Positions 54,479 to 63,019 of a stretch of DNA of 64,000 bases are shown piece by piece; within the stretch, counting starts at the first letter, position 1, and every line of letters starts with the position of its first letter. The position numbers were made by a program, and so were the translations under genes. Source of the stretch: Peronospora farinosa (lineage: Eukaryota; Oomycota; Peronosporomycetes; Peronosporales; Peronosporaceae); assembly GCA_947646735.1 (NCBI GenBank), contig CANTFK010000989.1:211075-275074 (forward strand), written 5' to 3'. The notes beneath the pieces were generated by a model that worked only from the letters and a program-made list of their open reading frames with translations, ran no database searches and was not told the origin of the DNA.

Positions 54479-54622
54479 TTGTCGAAAAGTTTAGAGTGAA
54501 TGCATATCGGCTAAGACTCCGTTCTTCATCACGATATCCATGAGCAGCTTCGGAGCGACTTGGGCATTTGTGAAAGCTGATGACATGTGATATTTGATCC
54601 GGTTCGACGCGGATGTGGTCAG

Positions 54623-55267
54623 TTACGTCGAGGTGATAGTTGCAGCAGTAAGGGCGACTGAGGGCGACATTGTCGAGCGAATGTACGTTGGCGCCATGGA
54701 GATAGCAAGATTTGCTGGGGTGTCGGCAGGAGTGACAGCGGGAGCTTGAGAAAGAGTCGGAGTAGATAGTGGGGCAGTAGTTGGGGCCACTACCGATGCC
54801 TTCGTATCAGTTGCCGGGACTACTGCACGCAGAAGGTCCACAACGTGACCGGCTAAAGCCCCAGTGTCACCACTCTTTGCCGCCGATATGATACCCACAG
54901 CGCTAGAAAGCACGCTGGGTGTCGTCACGATGCGTGCCAAAATATCAAAAAGGTCTTGAGTACTCATGGTAATAGCTGAGCCCGTTTTTTGGGCGTTCGG
55001 CAGAATCTCTTTGATGATGTCTGCAAGTTGCACGTGGTCACTCAGCGAGATGACAATGTTGCTATCGGTCACGAGGATAGTGTTGTTCTTGGCATTCAAC
55101 TTGTTGCTGATGACACCGACTGGAACGGACAGCGAGGAGCTACCTTTTCCGGGTTTGGCGGGGTTCACGTCAGTAGCTGTCATGTCGTTCACCATTTGGT
55201 GATCGGCTGCCACGAATGACACCAAACATACCAGAGTGATAGCGATCGCAGCAATTGAAGTCTTCAT
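54623..55267 (-). CDS. Secreted 214-residue family protein, copy 8
   Basis: Intact. It combines Asp154 of copy 6 with Ile211 of copies 7 and 9, and otherwise equals copy 5. This is a clear recombinant pattern within the array. Confidence 0.9.
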   Translation of the reverse strand: MKTSIAAIAITLVCLVSFVAADHQMVNDMTATDVNPAKPGKGSSSLSVPVGVISNKLNAKNNTILVTDSNIVISLSDHVQLADIIKEILPNAQKTGSAITMSTQDLFDILARIVTTPSVLSSAVGIISAAKSGDTGALAGHVVDLLRAVVPATDTKASVVAPTTAPLSTPTLSQAPAVTPADTPANLAISMAPTYIRSTMSPSVALTAATITST

Positions 55268-55617
55268 CGGGTAGCTTGGGTGTTGAAGCTAAGGTCGACT
55301 TGAGTACTTGGAGTCCAATAGAACAATGACAGAGGAATGAAAACCCGCGGTAAAGCTGTGTTAAAGCTGCTGCATACGAAAGACCGATCTCGCGGAAATG
55401 ACAAAGAAACACCGTGTAGAAATCTCCAGACCTACGACGATAATCTTACTTGAACTTTCAATTTGAGTTTGAACACAAACGCTGGGCTGAACGACATAGA
55501 TGTAGGAAGTAGTGCGACTAGTTCCGAGTCTACATGATCGACATTATAAAGGTGTGGCAATCATATCGGAAGCAGACATCGGTGGTAGACGATATCCACT
55601 GAGAACGTCAGCACACG

Positions 55618-55760
55618 TATCATACTAGTCTTATCATACTAGCACTTCTTTGGGCCATTTGCTCGTCATTGTGGTCGGATTCAAGACTAATATGATACGA
55701 CTAGTCTTGAATCTGCCAGCCGACCCCAATGACGAGCCAAATGGTCCAAGAAGTGCTAGT
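55618..55760. repeat. Foldback element, unit 8
   Basis: Nested inverted repeats as in units 5 to 7. Confidence 0.85.
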
Positions 55761-56759
55761 TGATTCTTTTTTCTTCAAATAACGACACCTTGTCCGTCTC
55801 TGCTGCGAAAGTCTGTCAGCTGGATCGCACACGCAATGGCAAGTACAGCATTGACAAGCTTGGTAGTACGTCTGATGGTACTTGTTTCACCTACTTCATC
55901 TCGTGAGAGCGCCACCACCACTCACACCAAGACTGGTCGTACGTTCTTCATGTTCACGTCGACAATCGGCGCAGGGATGCCTCGCGTTGAAACAATCGTC
56001 AACATCTTGTGTGTGACCGAGTGCTTCGGATCGAGACGTCGCTAAGTGGATCAATGACTAAGGTGATGCAAGGAAAAGACTTTCTGAAACTGTTGGAACG
56101 GTACTTAGCAAGGGCTACTGAGAACGTGATCCACGGGGTCTTTTTCGCAGACGTGGTCGAGGACTTCACTGACACAGATATGGTCGTTCAAATCGTCGTA
56201 TTTCGAGAGTTGGACGATATTGTCACCGGACTTGAGGCGTACGATGCGATTTTTCGAAAGAAATACTACATACCTGCTGTGGTAGAAAGCAAACGTCCTC
56301 ACTACGTTAAGTCGATCGACTTGACCAAGTTACTGTCAATGTAAGCCACAATCAAACCACTGCTCATTAGCGAGGACCACCCGACCTTCAACACTAAAGA
56401 AAATGAAATAGCCATCGACTTCTCCTCAGTGCAATACACGAACCCACTTGTTCTCAGGATGTGGTATATAGCTGCTGCTGCTAGCGCTAGTGGCTTCCTC
56501 CGAGACTTCCTCACTCTTCCTCACTTTTGTCAACTCGCGTAATAGCAAGAACATCTACGTCTAAATGGCGGGGGGTAAGAGTCAAGCCACTCTTTACAAG
56601 TGGCACCTCAAACGGACGGATCCGCGTTACGGATGCGCTCAGTGTGAGCAGTTGTTGGATTACAATCTGCGTAGATGAATAAACCAGCTTACCAAACAAA
56701 CAAGCAAGCAGCCCCGATGGCACTTTGAAAGTGAGTTGATGCGAAATGCAACGTGTTGA
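55761..56759 (+). pseudogene. Passenger gene remnant, copy 8
   Basis: As copy 6, with the 111-codon block at 56009-56344. The first block has GCCACCACC for GTCACCACC at 55911. Confidence 0.6.
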
Positions 56760-56906
56760 TTGTCGAAAAGTTTAGAGTGAACAATGCATATCGGCTAAGA
56801 CTCCGTTCTTCATCACGATATCCATGAGCAGCTTCGGAGCGACTTGGGCATTTGTGAAAGCTGATGACATGTGATATTTGATCCGGTTCGACGCGGATGT
56901 GGTCAG

Positions 56907-57551
56907 TTACGTCGAGGTGATAGTTGCAGCAGTAAGGGCGACTGAGGGCGACATTGTCGAGCGAATGTACGTTGGCGCCATGGAGATAGCAAGATTTGCT
57001 GGGGTGTCGGCAGGAGTGACAGCGGGAGCTTGAGAAAGAGTCGGAGTAGATAGTGGGGCAGTAGTTGGGGCCACTACCGGTGCCTTCGTATTAGTTGCCG
57101 GGACTACTGCACGCAGAAGGTCCACAACGTGACCGGCTAAAGCCCCAGTGTCACCACTCTTTGCCGCCGATATGATACCCACAGCGCTAGAAAGCACGCT
57201 GGGTGTCGTCACGATGCGTGCCAAAATATCAAAAAGGTCTTGAGTACTCATGGTAATAGCTGAGCCCGTTTTTTGGGCGTTCGGCAGAATCTCTTTGATG
57301 ATGTCTGCAAGTTGCACGTGGTCACTCAGCGAGATGACAATGTTGCTATCGGTCACAAGGATAGTGTTGTTCTTGGCATTCAACTTGTTGCTGATGACAC
57401 CGACTGGAACGGACAGCGAGGAGCTACCTTTTCCGGGCTTGGTGGGGTTCACGTCAGTAGCTGTCATGTCGTTCACCATTTGGTGATCGGCTGCCACGAA
57501 TGACACCAAACATACCAGAGTGATAGCGATCGCAGCAATTGAAGTCTTCAT
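56907..57551 (-). CDS. Secreted 214-residue family protein, copy 9
   Basis: Intact. Thr37 (as copy 1 and the broken copy 10) and Pro158 (as copy 3) sit in a right-hand-subtype background with Ile211. It is the last complete copy before the inversion junction. Confidence 0.9.
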   Translation of the reverse strand: MKTSIAAIAITLVCLVSFVAADHQMVNDMTATDVNPTKPGKGSSSLSVPVGVISNKLNAKNNTILVTDSNIVISLSDHVQLADIIKEILPNAQKTGSAITMSTQDLFDILARIVTTPSVLSSAVGIISAAKSGDTGALAGHVVDLLRAVVPATNTKAPVVAPTTAPLSTPTLSQAPAVTPADTPANLAISMAPTYIRSTMSPSVALTAATITST

Positions 57552-57902
57552 CGGGTAGCTTGGGTGTTGAAGCTAAGGTCGACTTGAGTACTTGGAGTCC
57601 AATAGAACAATGACAGAGGAATGAAAACCCGCGGTAAAGCTGGGTTAAAGCTGCTGCATACGAAAGACCGATCTCGCGGAAATGACAAAGAAACACCGTG
57701 TAGAAATCTCCAGACCTACGACGATAATCTTACTTGAAACTTTCAATTTGAGTTTGAACACAAACGCTGGGCTGAACGACATAGATGTAGGAAGTAGTGC
57801 GACTAGTTCCGAGTCTACATGATCGACATTATAAAGGTGTGGCAATCATATCGGAAGCAGACATCGGTGGTAGACGATATCCACTGAGAACGTCAGCACA
57901 CG

Positions 57903-58045
57903 TATCATATTAGTCTTATCATACTAGCACTTCTTTGGGCCATTTGCTCGTCATTGTGGTCGGATTCAAGACTAATATGATACGACTAGTCTTGAATCTG
58001 CCAGCCGACCCCAATGACGAGCCAAATGGTCCAAGAAGTGCTAGT
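57903..58045. repeat. Foldback element, unit 9
   Basis: Nested inverted repeats. The leading arm is back to TATCATATTAGTCTT as in units 1-4. Confidence 0.85.
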
Positions 58046-58545
58046 TGATTCTTTTTCTTCTTCAAATAACGACACCTTGTCCCTCTCTGCTGCGAAAGTC
58101 TGTCAGTTGGATCGCACACGCAATGGCAAGTACAGCATTGACAAGCTCGGTAGTACGTCTGATGGTACTTGTTTCACCTACTTCATCTCGTGAGAGCGTC
58201 ACCACCACTCACACCAAGACTGGTCGTACGTTCTTCATGTTCACGTCGACAATCGGCGCAGGGATGCCTCGCGTTGAAACAATCGTCAACATCTTGTGTG
58301 TGGCCGAGTGCTTCGGATCGAGACGTCGTTAAGTGGATCAATGACTAAGGTGATGCAAGGAAAAGACTTTCTGAAACTGTTGGAACGGTACTTAGCAAGA
58401 GCTACTGAGAACGTGATCCACGGGGTCTTTTTCGCCACAGACGTGGTCGAGGACTTCACTGACACAGATATGGTCGTCGTTAAAATCGTCGTATTCTGAG
58501 AGGTGGACGATCTTGTCACCGGACTTGAGGCGTACGATGCGACTT
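58046..58545 (+). pseudogene. Passenger gene remnant, copy 9, truncated and fused
   Basis: The passenger stops in the middle at GGCGTACGATGCGACTT (58528-58544). The next base continues directly inside the coding part of secreted-protein copy 10 (GCACGCAGAAGG). About 1.1 kb, namely the rest of the passenger, the spacer and the C-terminal coding third of copy 10, is missing compared with other units. Confidence 0.75.
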
Positions 58546-58948
58546 GCACGCAGAAGGTCCACAACGTGACCGGCTAAAGCCCCAGTGTCACCACTCTTTG
58601 CCGCCGATATGATACCCACAGCGCTAGAAAGCACGCTGGGTGTCGTCACGATGCGTGCCAAAATATCAAAAAGGTCTTGAGTACTCATGGTAATAGCTGA
58701 GCCCGTTTTCCGGGCGTTCGGCAGAATCTTTTTGATGATGTCTGCAAGTTGCACGTGGTCACTCAGCGAGATGACAATGTTGCTATCGGTCACAAGTATA
58801 GTGTTGTTCTTGGCATTCAACTTGTTGCTGATGACACCGACTGGAACGGACAGCGAGGAGCTACCTTTTCCGTGCTTGGTGGGGTTCACGTCAGTAGCTT
58901 TCATGTCGTTCACCATTTGGTGATCGGCTGCCACGAACGACACCAAAC
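58546..58948 (-). pseudogene. Secreted 214-residue family gene, copy 10, both ends lost
   Basis: Only codons about 15-147 remain. The C-terminal Pro/Thr tail was removed by the deletion into the passenger. The signal peptide and promoter were removed at the head-to-head junction. A chance frame (58392-58988, 198 codons) crosses both breakpoints: antisense of the 221-residue gene at its start, the true core (VSFVAADHQMVND to VVDLLR), then antisense of the passenger. Without signal peptide or promoter it is probably dead. It carries Lys30, Thr37, His39, Lys87 and Arg93, a combination not seen in copies 2-9. Confidence 0.8.
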
Positions 58949-59519
58949 CTCTGACCAAGCTATGGCTTCGGACACAAACCCCAACCAAGCTACGCTTTCA
59001 GCAGACAAAACCATACCCATGATACCCGCTATGCGCGGACAAGGTACCCCTTCACACGCGGCCGTCGGTGTTGTCAGCAACAAGGTGGACGCAAAGGATA
59101 ACAACATCCTCATCACCAAGAGCAACATCCTCATCTCGAAGAGCGACCGAGTGAAGCTCGCGCATACCATCAAAGAGATGCTGTCGAACAGCCCCGAGGC
59201 GGGTCCAGTCAGCTCCATGAGTACCGACGACCTCTTCGCACTCTTGACGCGTCTCGCGACGAACTCGGCCATGCTCTCCCATGCTGCGGGTGTCATTTCG
59301 GCTGCAAAAAGTGGTGACAGAGGTGCTTTAGCTGGCCACGTTGTAGGCCTGCTGGGTGCAACAGTTCCGGCAGCTATTCAGGCTCCTTCGGCAGTTGGCA
59401 CTCCTGCTCCGGTCGTTGCCCCGGTTGCTGCTTCAGTTGTCACTTCAGCTCCAGCAGACATCGCTGTTGCCGCTGTCTCACCGATGACGCCGCCTGAAGC
59501 TTCTGCTGTGTCGGCTTAA
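58949..59519 (+). pseudogene. Secreted 221-residue family gene, copy 1, 5'-truncated
   Basis: From ACCTCTGACCAAGC the sequence is that of the intact 221-residue genes from about codon 32 to the stop at 59517-59519. The signal peptide and upstream region are missing. A chance in-frame fusion with antisense DNA of copy 10 gives an open frame 58749-59519 of 256 codons. Its first 67 residues are meaningless and it has no signal peptide. Confidence 0.8.
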
Positions 59520-60244
59520 ATGCGGATCCTCTACCACTTGCTGGCCATGCAGTAGTTAGTCTAACAGTCTATGAACTGTTTCAGGCTCTTTCCGTGATTT
59601 GAACTTGCGGTGAAGCATGATTGAGTCTAGCCCTACCATTTCCGATGTCGTAATCTACTTAACAAGCTACCGATTTGCTCGCTTTGCATTGTTACACCGC
59701 ATGTTGAGCGTTCATGCTAAGACTGAACTTTTGAGTCCTATAGTTGTAGGCAACTGTTGCCCTTCTTGATCGTCACCATGCTGTTACATTAAAACACAGT
59801 GAGACGATTTCTGTTCGATGGTGTATGCAAATGGTAGACGCCAACTTCCGCACTTTGGATGAAAACTAGCGGCCAAAGTTTGCCTTCAGGTAGAGTCATT
59901 CTTATAAAATACTCATCCAAGTACGAATCGGATGTGCTAGATTCTCACTCCAATTAATGAAGAAACTGCCCTTTTCAGTTCTGCTTCGCGAATAATCGTT
60001 GAATGGAGACATTTTTGCCGTCGTTGGCAACGTAGGAGTCGGCTCATTGTATGAAAGTAGGAGTCAGTGATGCAATTGTCTTTGTCGAAAGATACATGTT
60101 TTCTAATACTGTAGGACATCCAAGATGAAGGCAAGTTGAAGCTAAAGTGTTTAGTTGCGAATGGAACTGGGAAGCTAGCTTCACACATGTAAATTATACT
60201 AGAGTTTACCAGATACCATTGTGGAAGTCGCCTCTGCTATGACG

Positions 60245-60448
60245 TCAATGGCTGCGACCTCCATGGCCAGCTACGGAGTCGTCTAGTTGAACTGAGGACA
60301 TCAGGTAATTAAGATTTGGCATGCCTACTCCACCTCTTTTCTCAGAAATGGTTTCTGCCAGATCTTGGAATGGTAATACTCGGCATCTTTCATCAGTTTG
60401 ATGACAAAAACTCAAGAAATCTCGCAACTTCGGAGCGAATACATACAT
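60245..60448 (-). mobile_element. Possible LINE reverse-transcriptase C-terminal fragment
   Basis: Minus frame of 67 codons with SEKRGGVGMPNLNYLMSSVQ. This resembles the 'GG-x-G-x-P-D/N-L' block that follows the reverse-transcriptase thumb in many non-LTR retrotransposons of oomycetes. Only this short piece is seen, so the call is tentative. Confidence 0.3.
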
Positions 60449-60454
60449 ACATAC
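60439..60454 (+). repeat. (ATAC)4 microsatellite
   Basis: Four perfect ATAC units. The same run, with no length change, occurs at 62189-62204 and 63937-63952. Confidence 0.9.
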
Positions 60455-60603
60455 CTGCTCTAATCTGCAAAGTCAGCGAACTCTCCTGAGGCAAACGACT
60501 AAGTAAGGCTTACGTGGTCAATGTACTTCAATGTCTGGTTCCCATTCCACGGCCACTATTCAATTGAGCTCTAGCAACTCAAGTCGGCTTCAGGTTCGCC
60601 ACG

Positions 60604-61269
60604 ATGAAGATGACACTTGCTCCGATCGCTATCGCTCTTGTGTACTTGGTGTCCTTCGTGGCAGCCAATCACCTCAATGCCATGGGCGTTACGATGACCT
60701 CTGACCAAGCTATGGCTTCGGACACAAACCCCAACCAAGCTACGCTTTCAGCAGACAAAACCATACCCATGATACCCGCTATGCGCGGACAAGGTACCCC
60801 TTCACACGCGGCCGTCGGTGTTGTCAGCAACAAGGTGGACGCAAAGGATAACAACATCCTCATCACCAAGAGCAACATCCTCATCTCGAAGAGCGACCGA
60901 GTGAAGCTCGCGCATACCATCAAAGAGATGCTGTCGAACAGCCCCGAGGCGGGTCCAGTCAGCTCCATGAGTACCGACGACCTCTTCGCACTCTTGACGC
61001 GTCTCGCGACGAACTCGGCCATGCTCTCCCATGCTGCGGGTGTCATTTCGGCTGCAAAAAGTGGTGACAGAGGTGCTTTAGCTGGCCACGTTGTAGGCCT
61101 GCTGGGTGCAACAGTTCCGGCAGCTATTCAGGCTCCTTCGGCAGTTGGCACTCCTGCTCCGGTCGTTGCCCCGGTTGCTGCTTCAGTTGTCACTTCAGCT
61201 CCAGCAGACATCGCTGTTGCCGCTGTCTCACCGATGACGCCGCCTGAAGCTTCTGCTGTGTCGGCTTAA
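60604..61269 (+). CDS. Secreted protein of the 221-residue family, copy 2
   Basis: Intact 221-residue frame, ATG in context CGCCACGATGA, stop TAA 61267-61269. The signal peptide (MKMTLAPIAIALVYLVSFVA) is closely similar to that of the 214-residue family. The core aligns without large gaps: VGVVSNKVDAKDNNILITKS, SSMSTDDLFALLTRLAT, AAGVISAAKSGDRGALAGHV. The two families are therefore paralogues, with more than half of core residues the same by eye. An insert of about 25 residues follows the signal peptide (MTSDQAMASDTNPNQATLSA). The glycosylation sequon of the 214 family is lost (DNN for NNT). The tail is Pro/Ala/Val-rich instead of Pro/Thr-rich. There is no cysteine in the mature part and no RXLR. 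Function unknown. Confidence 0.92.
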   Translation: MKMTLAPIAIALVYLVSFVAANHLNAMGVTMTSDQAMASDTNPNQATLSADKTIPMIPAMRGQGTPSHAAVGVVSNKVDAKDNNILITKSNILISKSDRVKLAHTIKEMLSNSPEAGPVSSMSTDDLFALLTRLATNSAMLSHAAGVISAAKSGDRGALAGHVVGLLGATVPAAIQAPSAVGTPAPVVAPVAASVVTSAPADIAVAAVSPMTPPEASAVSA

Positions 61270-62353
61270 ATGCGGATCCTCTACCACTTGCTGGCCATGC
61301 AGTAGTTAGTCTAACAGTCTATGAACTGTTTCAGGCTCTTTCCGTGATTTGAACTTGCGGTGAAGCATGATTGAGTCTAGCCCTACCATTTCCGGTGTCG
61401 TAATCTACTTAACAAGCTACCGATTTGCTCGCTTTGCATTGTTACACCGCATGTTGAGCGTTCATGCTAAGACTGAACTTTTGAGTCCTATAGTTGTAGG
61501 CAACTGTTGCCCTTCTTGATCGTCACCATGCTGTTACATCAAAACACGGTGAGACGATTTGTGCTCGATGGTGTATGCAAATGGTAGACGCCAACTTCCG
61601 CACTTTGGATGAAAACTAGCGGCCAAAGTTTGCCTTCAGGTAGAGTCATTCTTATAAAATACTCATCCAAGTACGAATCGGATGTGCTAGATTCTCACTC
61701 CAATTAATGAAGAAACTGCCCTTTTCAGTTCTGCTTCGCGAATAATCGTTGAATGGAGACATTTTTGCCGTCGTTGGCAACGTAGGAGTCGGCTCATTGT
61801 ATGAAAGTAGGAGTCAGTGATGCAATTGTCTTTGTCGAAAGATACATGTTTTCTAATACTGTAGGACATCCAAGATGAAGGCAAGTTGAAGCTAAAGTGT
61901 TTAGTTGCGAATGGAACTGGGAAGCTAGCTTCACACATGTAAATTATACTAGAGTTTACCAGATACCATTGTGGAAGTCGCCTCTGCTATGACGTCAATG
62001 GCTGCGACCTCCATGGCCAGCTACGGAGTCGTCTAGTTGAACTGAGGACATCAGGTAATTAAGATTTGGCATGCCTACTCCACCTCTTTTCTCAGAAATG
62101 GTTTCTGCCAGATCTTGGAATGGTAATACTCGGCATCTTTCATCAGTTTGATGACAAAAACTCAAGAAATCTCGCAACTTCGGAGCGAATACATACATAC
62201 ATACCTGCTCTAATCTGCAAAGTCAGCGAACTCTCCTGAGGCAAACGACTAAGTAAGGCTTACGTGGTCAATGTACTTCAATGTCTGGTTCCCATTCCAC
62301 GGCCACTATTCAATTGAGCTCTAGCAACTCAAGTCGGCTTCAGGTTCGCCACG
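61270..62353. other. Spacer of the 1.75-kb unit, second copy
   Basis: Same content as the first spacer, with a few substitutions (for example CCGGTGTCG at 61393 for CCGATGTCG, and GTGCTCGATGG at 61561 for CTGTTCGATGG). Confidence 0.5.
61995..62198 (-). mobile_element. Possible LINE fragment, second spacer
   Basis: Identical in translation to the fragment at 60245-60448. It was carried along by unit duplication rather than by a new insertion. Confidence 0.3.
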
Positions 62354-63019
62354 ATGAAGATGACACTTGCTCCGATCGCTATCGCTCTTGTGTACTTGGT
62401 GTCCTTCGTGGCAGCCAATCACCTCAATGCCATGGGCGTTACGATGACCTCTGACCAAGCTATGGCTTCGGACACAAACCCCAACCAAGCTACGCTTTCA
62501 GCAGACAAAACCATACCCATGATACCCGCTATGCGCGGACAAGGTACCCCTTCACACGCGGCCGTCGGTGTTGTCAGCAACAAGGTGGACGCAAAGGATA
62601 ACAACATCCTCATCACCAAGAGCAACATCCTCATCTCGAAGAGCGACCGAGTGAAGCTCGCGCATACCATCAAAGAGATGCTGTCGAACAGCCCCGAGGC
62701 GGGTCCAGTCAGCTCCATGAGTACCGACGACCTCTTCGCACTCTTGACGCGTCTCGCGACGAACTCGGCCATGCTCTCCCATGCTGCGGGTGTCATTTCG
62801 GCTGCAAAAAGTGGTGACAGAGGTGCTTTAGCTGGCCACGTTGTAGGCCTGCTGGGTGCAACAGTTCCGGCAGCTATTCAGGCTCCTTCGGCAGTTGGCA
62901 CTCCTGCTCCGGTCGTTGCCCCGGTTGCTGCTTCAGTTGTCACTTCAGCTCCAGCAGACATCGCTGTTGCCGCTGTCTCACCGATGACGCCGCCTGAAGC
63001 TTCTGCTGTGTCGGCTTAA
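62354..63019 (+). CDS. Secreted protein of the 221-residue family, copy 3
   Basis: Intact. The predicted protein is identical over all 221 residues to copy 2, and I saw no base difference in the coding part on reading. The duplication is therefore very recent or the pair is homogenised. The complete upstream region is shared with copy 2, so both should be regulated alike. Confidence 0.92.
   Translation: MKMTLAPIAIALVYLVSFVAANHLNAMGVTMTSDQAMASDTNPNQATLSADKTIPMIPAMRGQGTPSHAAVGVVSNKVDAKDNNILITKSNILISKSDRVKLAHTIKEMLSNSPEAGPVSSMSTDDLFALLTRLATNSAMLSHAAGVISAAKSGDRGALAGHVVGLLGATVPAAIQAPSAVGTPAPVVAPVAASVVTSAPADIAVAAVSPMTPPEASAVSA

Larger units (their letters stand above)
37450..58948. repeat. Head-to-tail array of about 2.28-2.29-kb units
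   Basis: The secreted-protein genes start or end at spacings of 2290, 2290, 2288, 2289, 2290, 2281, 2282 and 2284 bases. The whole unit is repeated, not only the gene: plus-strand passenger remnant, minus-strand gene, its promoter and a foldback element. Nine units are complete for the gene and a tenth is broken. The array begins on the left with a divergent passenger copy and ends at the inversion junction. Copies differ by scattered substitutions and small indels, so the array is young or homogenised. Confidence 0.93.
59520..60603. other. Spacer of the 1.75-kb unit, first copy
   Basis: About 1.08 kb between genes. It holds a minus-strand fragment with LINE-like wording (60245-60448), a (ATAC)4 run (60439-60454), a second minus frame of 83 codons (59937-60188) with no recognised family, and the promoter of the gene at 60604. 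Confidence 0.5.

Noticed and set aside
38613..57551. RXLR or crinkler effectors
   Set aside because: The signal peptide is present but no RXLR/dEER or LFLAK-type motif follows in any copy.
58749..59519. A 256-residue gene on the plus strand
   Set aside because: Its first 67 codons are antisense of a copy-10 fragment and it lacks a signal peptide. It is a by-product of the junction, described as such.
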